Origin: Actinomycetota bacterium
Lineage (GTDB): Bacteria; Actinomycetota; Thermoleophilia; Miltoncostaeales; Miltoncostaeaceae
Direction of reading: 5' to 3'
Assembly: GCA_020636905.1 (NCBI GenBank)
Contig: JACJWX010000015.1
Span: 5,606 to 69,605 of the forward strand
DNA length: 64,000 bases
In this document: positions 23,268-31,579 of the stretch, piece by piece
How the letters are laid out: every line of letters begins with the position of its first letter
Position numbering within the stretch: position 1 is the first letter of the stretch
Position numbers and translations under genes: made by a program
Notes under the pieces: model-generated
Told to the model about the DNA's origin: nothing
The model's input: only the letters and a program-made list of their open reading frames with translations
Database searches by the model: none

Positions 23268-26048
23268 GTGATCACCACCCCCTCTTCATGGTCCGTACGG
23301 ACGCGCCGTGCGCTGCTCGCGGCGGCCATCTGCGCAGGTTTCGGCGTTTTCGCCGCGACCGCCTCGGCCGCGGAACCACCGAATCAGAACGATCCGTGTT
23401 CCAGTGTCGGGCGCGACACCTGCGACACCACCGGCGTCGGGAGCTACCAGCGCTACCGCTACGGCATCCGCTGGTTCGGGGACTACCGGAGGGTCATCGA
23501 CGGCATCCCGCCGGCGTTCTGCATCGATCTTCGTTTCTGGTACCCGTCCCCGTCGTACGACTACCAGGAGATCACCCCCCGCGTGCTCCGCAACAAGGCG
23601 GGCGCGGTGGTGCCGGTGGTCAAGCAGCGCCGCATGGCCTACGCCCTGTGGAACTTCGGCCGCAGCACGAGCAGCAACCAGCAGGCCGCGGTGATGCTCT
23701 ACGTTCACGGCTTGATGGGCGACGGCGCCCCCGGTGAGGCGGCGCCCGACGCGATCGGCCCCCGGGTCGAGGCCATCTACCGCCGCATCGAGCGCCAGGC
23801 GGAGCGGCTCCACGGCCCGTACCGCACCCAGGCCCGCATCGCCGGGAAGCTGACGGTGGGCACCCCCGGTGTCGCCACGTTCAAGGTGCTCTCGGCCCGC
23901 GGCGTCCCGGTCTCGGGCGTCACGCTGAATCTCCGCACCACGGGCGCCAGCGGCGTCCCCGCCAGGGTGCGAACCGGCCAGAACGGCCTCGCCCGCGTGA
24001 AGTTCACGCCCGACTCGACCGACGGCGTGAAGATCTCCGCCACCAGCGGCAAGGTGGCCTCCACCCTTCCCCGCTACTTCGCGCCCACGAAGGGCCCGGC
24101 CGCCCGCAACGGCCAGCGGCTCACCACCGGCGCCGCTCAGCAGCTCCAGCTCAGCGCCTCGGCGGCCGTCGCCAAGTCGACGGTGCGGGTGGCCACGCTG
24201 GCACGGCCCAAGCGGCTGCTCGTGACCGGAGCCACGCGTGACCGGCTGACGATCGTCGGCCTTCCGGGCGATCGAACCACGAAGGTGCAGGTCCTCCTTC
24301 ACGGCCCGTACCGCTCGGCCCAAGACGCGCGCACCTGCACCACCGAGCCGTTCGACCGCAAGACCGTCGACGTCAAGGGCCCCGGCCGCATCGCGACGCC
24401 GGTCTTCCGCCCGACCAAACCGGGCTTCTACGCCTACCAGGTGATCATCGATGCCACCGACGACCACACCGGGGTCACCACCCCGTGCGGCGTTGCGGCC
24501 GAGACGATCCGCGTCGACACCCAGCCGGCGGTGCGCACCCAGGCGAGCGCCAACCGCACCGAGGTGGGCCAACCGCTCTCCGACACCGCCGTGGTGACGG
24601 GACTCAACGGCGAGCCCGGCACGGTCGACGTCTCGCTCTACGGTCCGTTCGGCACGCGCGACGCCGTGACCTGCGACTCGGCCCCCATCTGGTCCGGGTC
24701 GGTCAACGCGACCGGCGACGGCGAGTACGTCACCGATCAGTTCACCCCCACCGTCCCCGGCTACTACACCTACCGAGAGGTGCTGCAGCCAAGCGGCTTC
24801 GTCCGCAAGTTCGAAGGCAAGTGCGGCGAGCTTTCCGAAGGCGTCGTCGTCACCGGCCAACCGCGGATCACGAGCCAGATCAGCGCGGTGTCGCCCAGCG
24901 TCAACGACCAGGTCAGCGACCGGGTCATCGTGGCCGGCATGGGCGCGCTCTCGACGAAGATCCAGATGCAGCTCTGGGGCCCGTATGCCACCCGTGCCGA
25001 GATGACCTGCTCGGGCACGCCCCGCTGGAGCGGTGAGCTAGACGCCCCGATCGGCGACGGCCTCTACACCACCCCGTCGGTGCGGCTCACCGAGGCCGGG
25101 TTCTACACGTACACGGCGATGGTCCCGCCAGGCGAAGCCAACCCCGGCGTCATCACGACGTGCGGCGAAGCGTCCGAGACCGCCGAGGTCATCGCACGTC
25201 CCACCGTGACCACGCTGGCCTCGGCCGAGGTCGTGAAGCCCGGGTCCACCATCCTCGATCGGGTCCGAGTGACGGGCCTCGGACGGACGAAGGCGACGGT
25301 CGACCTCGAGCTCTTCGGTCCCTTCGCCACCAAGGCCGCCATGCGCTGCACGGGCACCCCGCACTGGCGCGGCCAGTTCGAGGTGAACGGCGACGGCACG
25401 CACCGCTCCCCGCGCATCAAGGTCGACAAGGCCGGCTTCTACACCTTCCGCGAGAAGCTCGTCGGGACGTCCCAGGTGGTCGGCACGCAGGGCGAGTGCG
25501 GCGTGGCCGCCGAAACCTCGCTCGGGGCACCGTTGATCCTCACCGGTCGCGGAGACCCGCGCCCCTCGAACGCCACGGTCCAGTTGCAGACGACGGGATC
25601 CGCCCCGCGCCGCGTCACGGTCTCCGGGCTCAGCGTGGACGCGCCGGTCTACTCGGTGGGTATCGATCTTCGCCAGGGCATCCTGGACGTGCCAATCGAC
25701 ATCGACCGCGCCGGTTGGTGGCGCGATGGCGCGGCCCCCGGTGATCGCACCGGCGCCGTGCTCATCGCCGGCCATGTCGACAGCGCACGACGGGGTCCGG
25801 GTGCGTTCTTCAGCCTCAAGCGCGCAACCTCGAGCACACGCGTGCAGGTGCAGACCGCGAGCGGTCGGACCATCACCTACCGGGTCGTGACGGTGCGCGC
25901 ATACCGCAAGCAGGCGCTTCCGCGGAACATCTTCTCCACGCGCGGACGTGCCCGACTCGTACTGGTGACCTGCGGTGGCCCGTTCATCGCGTCCGAGGGT
26001 CACTACCGCGACAACATCGTCGTCACCGCGGTGCCGGTCGGCCGCTAG
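23268..26048 (+). CDS. secreted thioester-domain / repeat / class F-like sortase fusion protein
   Basis: A 926-residue exported protein. Residues 1-35 are a signal peptide (ASA cleavage). Residues 44-150 look like a thioester adhesion domain: FCID at 84-87 (Cys85) and NQQAAVMLY (Gln139) match the Cys and Gln motifs. An Ig-like segment follows (about 190-270). Four repeats of about 115 residues then each carry LxGPxxT, one Cys, a G(F/Y)Y(T/A)(Y/F) strand and a second Cys. The last 150 residues are a sortase: LIAGHVDS (His), LVTCGG (Cys) and YRDNIVV (Arg). No LPXTG signal or C-terminal anchor is visible. The thioester domain and its fusion to a sortase are my inference from motifs. Confidence 0.72.
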   Translation: MITTPSSWSVRTRRALLAAAICAGFGVFAATASAAEPPNQNDPCSSVGRDTCDTTGVGSYQRYRYGIRWFGDYRRVIDGIPPAFCIDLRFWYPSPSYDYQEITPRVLRNKAGAVVPVVKQRRMAYALWNFGRSTSSNQQAAVMLYVHGLMGDGAPGEAAPDAIGPRVEAIYRRIERQAERLHGPYRTQARIAGKLTVGTPGVATFKVLSARGVPVSGVTLNLRTTGASGVPARVRTGQNGLARVKFTPDSTDGVKISATSGKVASTLPRYFAPTKGPAARNGQRLTTGAAQQLQLSASAAVAKSTVRVATLARPKRLLVTGATRDRLTIVGLPGDRTTKVQVLLHGPYRSAQDARTCTTEPFDRKTVDVKGPGRIATPVFRPTKPGFYAYQVIIDATDDHTGVTTPCGVAAETIRVDTQPAVRTQASANRTEVGQPLSDTAVVTGLNGEPGTVDVSLYGPFGTRDAVTCDSAPIWSGSVNATGDGEYVTDQFTPTVPGYYTYREVLQPSGFVRKFEGKCGELSEGVVVTGQPRITSQISAVSPSVNDQVSDRVIVAGMGALSTKIQMQLWGPYATRAEMTCSGTPRWSGELDAPIGDGLYTTPSVRLTEAGFYTYTAMVPPGEANPGVITTCGEASETAEVIARPTVTTLASAEVVKPGSTILDRVRVTGLGRTKATVDLELFGPFATKAAMRCTGTPHWRGQFEVNGDGTHRSPRIKVDKAGFYTFREKLVGTSQVVGTQGECGVAAETSLGAPLILTGRGDPRPSNATVQLQTTGSAPRRVTVSGLSVDAPVYSVGIDLRQGILDVPIDIDRAGWWRDGAAPGDRTGAVLIAGHVDSARRGPGAFFSLKRATSSTRVQVQTASGRTITYRVVTVRAYRKQALPRNIFSTRGRARLVLVTCGGPFIASEGHYRDNIVVTAVPVGR

Positions 26049-26067
26049 GCCCGGCACCGCGCGTTCG

Positions 26068-26529
26068 ATGGGGGAATCCGAGCGCGAGATCCTCACCTGG
26101 GAGCGGTTCGGACGGATGTCCGAGGACCTCGCGACCAGGATCGCCGCGGACGGGTTCAAGCCCGACGCCATCCTGGGGATCGCTCGTGGCGGCCTGCTGC
26201 TGGCGGGCGCACTGGCCTACAGCCTCGGCGTGAAGCCGGTGTTCCTGATCAACGTGGAGTTCTATACGGGGGTGGAGGAGCACCGGTCCGATCCGGTCAT
26301 CCTTCCGCCCCAGTTGCAGGTCGGCGACATCGCCGACAAGCGGCTGTTGATCGTGGACGATGTCGCCGACACGGGCGCGACACTGGAGACCGTGCAGAAG
26401 ATCTGCCAGGAGGCGGTCCTCGAGGTCAGGACCGCGGTGCTGTACGAGAAGCCCATCAGCACCGTCCGCTGCGAGTACGTGGGTGCCAGAACCGACCGGT
26501 GGATCGAGTTCCCCTGGACGGGCGACTGA
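26068..26529 (+). CDS. phosphoribosyltransferase family protein
   Basis: A 153-residue type I phosphoribosyltransferase. The PRPP loop is LLIVDDVADTGATLE (about residues 92-106), preceded by ILGIARGGLLLAGALAYSLG. The C-terminus RTDRWIEFPW matches a well-conserved actinobacterial group related to xanthine/hypoxanthine transferases. The base substrate is not resolved. ATG 26068 is chosen on family length. It starts 20 nt after the sortase gene and precedes the GDSL hydrolase by 40 nt. Confidence 0.85.
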   Translation: MGESEREILTWERFGRMSEDLATRIAADGFKPDAILGIARGGLLLAGALAYSLGVKPVFLINVEFYTGVEEHRSDPVILPPQLQVGDIADKRLLIVDDVADTGATLETVQKICQEAVLEVRTAVLYEKPISTVRCEYVGARTDRWIEFPWTGD

Positions 26530-26569
26530 CCCCGGCGGGACGGAGTATCCGACTCGCTCCGAGAGACCC

Positions 26570-27403
26570 GTGACCGACCGTCCCGGGCATGATGGTGCGG
26601 TGTCGTCCGGGTCTGCGCTTCGCTACGTCGCCATCGGTGACTCACTGCCGCGAGGCTTCCTCTTCGAGCGTCCGATACGCCAGCCTCCGGGACCGATCCA
26701 GGTCCGCTGGTCGCCGCTTCTGAGCCTCTTCGACCACCCGGCCCGCGGCTACCCGGAGCTGGTGCGGCAGCGGCTGGCCGCGACCGGACTCCAGGTCCGG
26801 CTGGACAACACCCTCACCTGCACCGGCGCGCCGGTCCGCGCGTTCTGGGACCGCGGTCCCGTACGGGATCTGCAGCGCGTGCTGGCGGGCGGCGCCGACA
26901 TCATCACGCTGACGGTCGGCGCCAACGACATCCTTCCACTGTGGGCGGGCTATGCGCTCGCGGCGACCGCCGCCAGAGGTGTTCCGCTCGTGTCGCACCG
27001 CCGCAAGCAATCGCTCCTCGACCGCGTGGCCCCGTCGTCCGACGCCGCGGAAGCGCGACTCCAGACATTCGAGGCACGGTTGAGCGACCTGCTGGGATGG
27101 CTCAGGGTCACGTCGGGGGACGCCCGAATCGTCCTGACGACCTACTACAACCCGGACGGGTCGTCGGTGGTGCACGAGCGCTTCGTGACCCCACTGAACA
27201 CCCGCATCAGACGGGTCGCTGACGCGGTCCCCGGCACGCGCGTCGTGGAACTGGACCCGCTCTTCGACGGCCACCGCATCACCGCGCCGAACCCGCGTCG
27301 GTGGGTCAGCGGCGTCGACGGGCTGCATCCCACCGACGCCGGCCAGGCGGTGATCGCCACCGCCGTCGCCGCCGCCATCACCGGTGGGCGGCTGGTGTCC
27401 TGA
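26570..27403 (+). CDS. SGNH/GDSL-type hydrolase
   Basis: A 277-residue SGNH esterase or lipase. Block I is YVAIGDSLPRG (Ser nucleophile), block III is TVGANDILP, and block V, DGLHPTDAGQ, provides the Asp-His pair. No clear signal peptide is seen, so it may be cytoplasmic. Substrates could be acyl esters or glycan acetyl groups. GTG 26570 follows a GAGAG site; GTG 26600 is an alternative. Its stop codon touches the first unit of a 199-bp tandem repeat. Confidence 0.85.
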   Translation: MTDRPGHDGAVSSGSALRYVAIGDSLPRGFLFERPIRQPPGPIQVRWSPLLSLFDHPARGYPELVRQRLAATGLQVRLDNTLTCTGAPVRAFWDRGPVRDLQRVLAGGADIITLTVGANDILPLWAGYALAATAARGVPLVSHRRKQSLLDRVAPSSDAAEARLQTFEARLSDLLGWLRVTSGDARIVLTTYYNPDGSSVVHERFVTPLNTRIRRVADAVPGTRVVELDPLFDGHRITAPNPRRWVSGVDGLHPTDAGQAVIATAVAAAITGGRLVS

Positions 27404-27987
27404 GTCGAAGGCTTCGCGGCGGCCTGGCGGCTGCAAACTCGCACGCAACCCCCCACCGCCCGGGTCACAGTTGCGTCACCGGGGGTGCGTCGTCGGCTCG
27501 GGCCATGCCACCGGCATTGTCCCGAACCTCCTCCTTGTTGCGCGCGGTTTTCGCTCGCCACGCCGCTCCCGAACCTCCGACCCAGGACACCGGTGCCGTT
27601 GAGTCGAAGGCCTCGCGGCGGCCTGGCGGCTGCAAACCCGCACGCAACCCCCCACCGCCCGGGTCACAGTTGCGTCACCGGGGGTGCGTCGTCGGCTCGG
27701 GCCATGCCACCGGCATTGTCCCGAACCTCCTCCTTGTTGCGCGCGGTTTTCGCTCGCCACGCCGCTCCCGAACCTCCGACCCACGACACCGGTGCCGTTG
27801 AGTCGAAGGCCTCGCGGCGACCCGGCGGCTGCAAACCCGCACGCAACCCCCCACCGCCCGGGTCACAGTTGCGTCACCGGGGGTGCGTCGTCGGCTCGGG
27901 CCATGCCACCGGCATTGTCCCGAACCTCCTCCTTGTTGCGCGCGATCTTCGCTCGCCACGCCGCTCCCGAACCTCCGACTCACGACA
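27402..27987. repeat. three tandem copies of a 199-bp repeat
   Basis: Units begin at 27402, 27601 and 27800, a period of exactly 199 bp. The last unit is shortened by about 10 bp. Copies differ at only a few positions (for example GGCTTC versus GGCCTC, GCGGTTTTC versus GCGATCTTC). The array fills the whole space between the stops of two convergent genes. Each unit holds CACCGCCCGGGTCACAGTTG, then GCGTCACCGGGGG. Since 199 is not a multiple of 3, the apparent peptides shift frame between units, so it is not coding. Confidence 0.9.
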
Positions 27988-28662
27988 CTAGGCCTCGTCG
28001 AATAGCGTCAGGTCGGGTGCCTTCTCGCCACGGACGACGGCCAGGTCGACCGTCGCGGTGGCGATGTCGCGATCCGTCGCGAGCGTGCGGGCCTGGGGTT
28101 TCATCGACTCGGCCACCAGCATCCCCCGGCAGTCCTCCAACCCGCGATCGGCGCGGATGTAGTCCAGGTAGCGCGTGAGCTGCTCGACGGCGTCGATCGT
28201 TCCGACCCGCTTCACCTCGACGGCGACGTACCCGTCGTCATCGGTGCACAGCAGGTCCACGGGCCCGATGGGCGTGGGGTACTCGCGGCGAATCAGTCGG
28301 AACCCGGCCCCCAGCACGTGCGGCGCGTCGGCCAGCGCCTCCTGCAGGTCGCGCTCGATGCCGTCCTTTTCCAGGCGGATGTCGTCGCCCATGTCGTGGT
28401 TGGAGTCGGACAGCACCTCGTCGATGACGATCTGCAATCGCTCGATCTTGGTCCCGCTGCCCTTCTCGACGGTGATGCCGTCCGGTGTCTCGGTGATCCG
28501 CGTGGGCGGGGTCATCCAGTTCTGGGGCTTGTAGCCGCCGGCGTCCGAATGGACCATGATCGACCCGTCGCTCTTCCACATGACCACGCGGACGGCCATG
28601 GGCAGCAGCGCCGTGACGCGCCCCGCGTAGTGCACCTCGCAACGCGCGATGATCAGGCGCAC
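27988..28662 (-). CDS. nucS: NucS mismatch-specific endonuclease
   Basis: A 224-residue NucS/EndoMS enzyme. It cuts both strands at mismatches in the MutS/MutL-independent repair pathway of many Actinobacteria and archaea. The N-terminal dimer domain includes VRVVMWKSDGSIMVHSDAGG and YKPQNWMTPP. The nuclease core shows RREYPTPIGPVDLLC and VAVEVKR, a PD-(D/E)XK-type arrangement. The C-terminus, APDLTLFDEA, contains an LTLF motif like the sliding-clamp site of mycobacterial NucS. GTG 28662 lies 4 nt after the DUF4230 stop. The gene stop abuts the tandem repeat. Confidence 0.95.
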   Translation of the reverse strand: MRLIIARCEVHYAGRVTALLPMAVRVVMWKSDGSIMVHSDAGGYKPQNWMTPPTRITETPDGITVEKGSGTKIERLQIVIDEVLSDSNHDMGDDIRLEKDGIERDLQEALADAPHVLGAGFRLIRREYPTPIGPVDLLCTDDDGYVAVEVKRVGTIDAVEQLTRYLDYIRADRGLEDCRGMLVAESMKPQARTLATDRDIATATVDLAVVRGEKAPDLTLFDEA

Positions 28663-28666
28663 TGGC

Positions 28667-29314
28667 TCAGGACCCCTCGGCAGCCGGATCCGCGAACACG
28701 ATCTCGATGTCGGTGAAGCCGAGCGAGCCGAGCAGTGCGGTGAGCATGGCGCGTGTGTTCGTCCTGGCCTGTTCGAGCACGCGGGGGTCGGCCGCGGCCG
28801 CCTCGCTGAGCCGGTCTTCGGCGAGCAGGAGCACGTCGCGTTGATCGCCGTTGTCGGTGAGGAAGCCGCCGATGCGGTCCAGGACGCCGCGCTCGCGGCT
28901 CACCAGGTAGCTCCGGTCCAGGTCGACCTCGGGGTCGTAGAGGCGCGGGGCCGGCAGCGTCACCCGCACGCTCTGGCGGCCTTCGTCCACGTCGATGGCG
29001 TCCGGATCGAGTGAGCCCAGATCGACGCCCGCGTCGACGTTGCCCGCCGCGACGAACAATGTGCGGTCGCCCTTGATGAAGCTCGGAACGAAGCGGGTGT
29101 CCTTCTCCAGATCGACCACGAGCTGCAGGTTGGCGCTCGAGGCGCGGTACTCGCCGATGCTCTCGATCGACTGCAGCACGGGTGGCTGGCTGCGATCGAC
29201 GGTTTTCGTATCGAACGGGTTCAGCGACCCGGGGAGGTGCGCCACCAGCCACATGGCCAGCAGCACGCCGACCACCACCGAGAACGCGCCGATTGCCAAC
29301 CGCACCGGTTTCAT
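28667..29314 (-). CDS. DUF4230 membrane-anchored protein
   Basis: A 215-residue protein with one N-terminal transmembrane helix (about residues 8-28) and an extracytoplasmic DUF4230 domain. Recognisable parts are LQSIESIGEYRASSANLQLVV, an FVAAGNVDAGVDL segment and RDVLLLAEDRL. The family is widespread and uncharacterised. ATG 29314 follows an AGGATGGGG site. A TAGGCT box about 40 nt further upstream is a candidate -10. It is probably co-transcribed with nucS. Confidence 0.8.
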   Translation of the reverse strand: MKPVRLAIGAFSVVVGVLLAMWLVAHLPGSLNPFDTKTVDRSQPPVLQSIESIGEYRASSANLQLVVDLEKDTRFVPSFIKGDRTLFVAAGNVDAGVDLGSLDPDAIDVDEGRQSVRVTLPAPRLYDPEVDLDRSYLVSRERGVLDRIGGFLTDNGDQRDVLLLAEDRLSEAAAADPRVLEQARTNTRAMLTALLGSLGFTDIEIVFADPAAEGS

Positions 29315-29417
29315 GCCGTGAACCCCATCCTGGTGTCCGTGTCCCGAACGAGCCTAACCGGAGCTCCACCGCCCGCGCAGCGGCCCCACCTGAAAGACGG
29401 CGCCGGCGACACGCTGG

Positions 29418-29873
29418 TTACTCGGACGCCGCCGCTCCACAGGCCACCGCTTCGGCCACCCCGTCGTCGAGGATGCCCGTGCCATCACCCTCCGTCCCGG
29501 CCGGCCAGCGCGAGAACGCCTGCGCGATCCGGGTGACGGCGATGATTGGCCCGTCCCCGTCAACCGGCCCCACCTTGGCCCAGACGCCGACCTGGGGATC
29601 CGGGATGTTCTCCGCGATGAAGGTTCCGGCGATCAGGTGAACCTCCGGGTGGTCGCCGGACTGGACCATGGCACCGCCGGTCAGCTGGCGCGGCCCCTTG
29701 TCGAGGCCCACGGCGATCTCGCGGAGCCGGGCGGCGGAGACCGGTTGGCACCGGTCCAGCGAGACCGGTGTCGTGGTCACCTCGGCCGAATCCCCGGAAC
29801 CGCATCCCGCCCCGAAACCCACCGCCAGACCGAGCGCCACACCCGCCAGCGCACCCCGTGTTCGCCGTCCCAT
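29418..29873 (-). CDS. hypothetical lipoprotein
   Basis: A 151-residue exported lipoprotein. After an Arg-rich start and an Ala/Gly-rich core, the lipobox FGAGC predicts lipidation around residue 24. The mature part has two more Cys, in LDRCQPVS and VACGAAASE, likely a disulfide. Its central strands (HLIAGTFIAENIPDPQVGVW) resemble small actinobacterial lipoproteins without named function. ATG 29873 follows GGAGGG closely. An upstream start at 29900 lacks a ribosome site. Confidence 0.6.
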   Translation of the reverse strand: MGRRTRGALAGVALGLAVGFGAGCGSGDSAEVTTTPVSLDRCQPVSAARLREIAVGLDKGPRQLTGGAMVQSGDHPEVHLIAGTFIAENIPDPQVGVWAKVGPVDGDGPIIAVTRIAQAFSRWPAGTEGDGTGILDDGVAEAVACGAAASE

Positions 29874-29971
29874 GACCCTCCGTTCGCGGCTCGCTAGCAC
29901 GCAATGCTGCCACGTGCCCTGGCCGTCCGCTGCCGTCCCTGGCCGGGTGGCGCGGTGAAACGGGTGAAGCG

Positions 29972-29977
29972 TAGGAT
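29972..29977 (+). promoter_or_regulatory. -10 box of the glpABC-dhaM operon (TAGGAT)
   Basis: TAGGAT lies 30 nt before ATG 30008. A GGGGAGG ribosome site sits just before the start, so this transcript has a leader. Confidence 0.5.
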
Positions 29978-30007
29978 CGATGCGGCGGTCACCGGCTGGG
30001 GAGGATC

Positions 30008-31579
30008 ATGGAAGCGATCCAGACCGAAGTGCTGGTCATCGGCGGCGGAGCTACCGGACTCGGCGTTGTCCGTGATGCCGCGCTCCGCGGCTACGACACC
30101 GTGCTCCTCGAGCGCGTGGACCTGGGCCAGGGCACCACGGGCCGATTCCACGGCCTGCTCCACTCCGGCGGCAGGTACGTCACGCGCGACGTGGAAGCCG
30201 GCAAGGAATGCGCGCTGGAACGTGACGTGCTCAGCCGAATCGTTCCCGACGCCATCGAGGAGACGGGCGGGTTCTTCGTCACGACCCCGGTCGACGATCC
30301 CGACTACGCCGACGCCTTCGCGCGCGGGTGCGTCGACGCCGGCGTCTGGGTCGACGAGATCGAACCGGCGCTGGCGATCGCGGAAGAACCTCGCCTGAAC
30401 CCCCGGATCAGCCGTGCGTTCCGCGTGAAGGACGGGGCGGTCGACGCGTGGAAGCTGCTCTGGGCCAATGCCCGGTCGGCGCAGCAGCACGGGGCTCGCA
30501 TCCTGACCTACCACTGGGTCACCTCCATCCTCCGCGAGGACGACGCCGTCACGGGGGTCATCGCGCGGAACGACCTCACCGGCGAGGAGGTGCGGATCGA
30601 CGCCGCGTTCACGATCAACGCCTCGGGCGCCTGGGCGGGTGAGATCGCGACCATGGCCGGCGCCGACGGCGTCACGGTGGTCCCCGGCAAGGGGATCATG
30701 ATCGCCATGAACCACCGCCTCGTGAACACGGTCATCAACCGCTGTGACCCGCCAGGCGACGGCGACATCCTCGTACCGGTCCGGACCGTCTCGGTGATCG
30801 GCACGACCGACACCGAGGCCCGCAACCCCGACGAACTCGAGATCACCCACGACGAGGTTCAGCGGATGCTCGACGCGGGCGAGGTGCTCGTGCCCGGTTT
30901 CAGGAACACGCGCGCCCTGCACGTCTGGGCCGGTGCCCGCCCGCTGTTCAAGGACGAGCGGGCCGACCAGTCGCTCGACACACGACACATGAGCCGCGGC
31001 ATGGCCCTCGTCGACCACGAGCGCCGCGACGGACTGCGTCGCTTCCTGACCATCACGGGCGGGAAGTTCACCACCTACCGTCTGATGGCGGAGGTCGTAG
31101 TCAACGCGATGTGCGAGCAACTCGGCGACGACCGTCCGTGCACGACGGCCACCACGCCCATGCCCGTGTCCGCCGAAGACGGCGCCACGAGGGTCGGTGC
31201 ACGACTGGCCCGCCGCGAGCGCAACCTGCACGACGAGAAGGTCGTCTGCGAATGCGAGCTGGTCACTCGCGGGCTCATGGTGCAGGAGATCGACCGCAAG
31301 CCGCTCGGAAACCTGGACGACCTGCGCCGGGTGCTCCGGCTGGGAATGGGCCCCTGCCAGGGCGGGTACTGCGCGCACCGCGCCACCGCGCTGGTCCACG
31401 AGCGCACGGACATCAGCGCGGGTCGCGCACACGAGCTGCTGCACCGCTTCTACGAGTACCGGTGGCTCGGCCTCAAGCCGATCCTGTACGGAGATCAGGT
31501 CCGGCAGGCGGTGCTGGACGAGTGGATCATCAACGGCACCCTCGATCTGGAGCACCTGCCGCGGGAGGTGAGCCGATGA
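30008..31579 (+). CDS. glpA: anaerobic-type glycerol-3-phosphate dehydrogenase, subunit A
   Basis: A 523-residue FAD subunit oxidising glycerol-3-phosphate to dihydroxyacetone phosphate. The FAD motif is VLVIGGGATGLGVVRDAALRG at the N-terminus. GRFHGLLHSGGRY and VWAGARPLF are typical of GlpA/GlpD. The C-terminal BFD-like [2Fe-2S] domain has CECELVTRG followed by LGMGPCQGGYC. GlpA works with GlpB and GlpC to reduce membrane quinones. The stop overlaps the glpB start (ATGA). Confidence 0.95.
   Translation: MEAIQTEVLVIGGGATGLGVVRDAALRGYDTVLLERVDLGQGTTGRFHGLLHSGGRYVTRDVEAGKECALERDVLSRIVPDAIEETGGFFVTTPVDDPDYADAFARGCVDAGVWVDEIEPALAIAEEPRLNPRISRAFRVKDGAVDAWKLLWANARSAQQHGARILTYHWVTSILREDDAVTGVIARNDLTGEEVRIDAAFTINASGAWAGEIATMAGADGVTVVPGKGIMIAMNHRLVNTVINRCDPPGDGDILVPVRTVSVIGTTDTEARNPDELEITHDEVQRMLDAGEVLVPGFRNTRALHVWAGARPLFKDERADQSLDTRHMSRGMALVDHERRDGLRRFLTITGGKFTTYRLMAEVVVNAMCEQLGDDRPCTTATTPMPVSAEDGATRVGARLARRERNLHDEKVVCECELVTRGLMVQEIDRKPLGNLDDLRRVLRLGMGPCQGGYCAHRATALVHERTDISAGRAHELLHRFYEYRWLGLKPILYGDQVRQAVLDEWIINGTLDLEHLPREVSR

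Noticed and set aside
27402..27987. Possible CRISPR array at the tandem repeat
   Set aside because: Units are 199 bp and contiguous, with no spacers and no cas genes nearby.
27402..27987. Small Arg/Pro-rich peptides encoded in each repeat unit on both strands
   Set aside because: The 199-bp period changes frame from unit to unit, so the peptides arise by chance from the repeated DNA.
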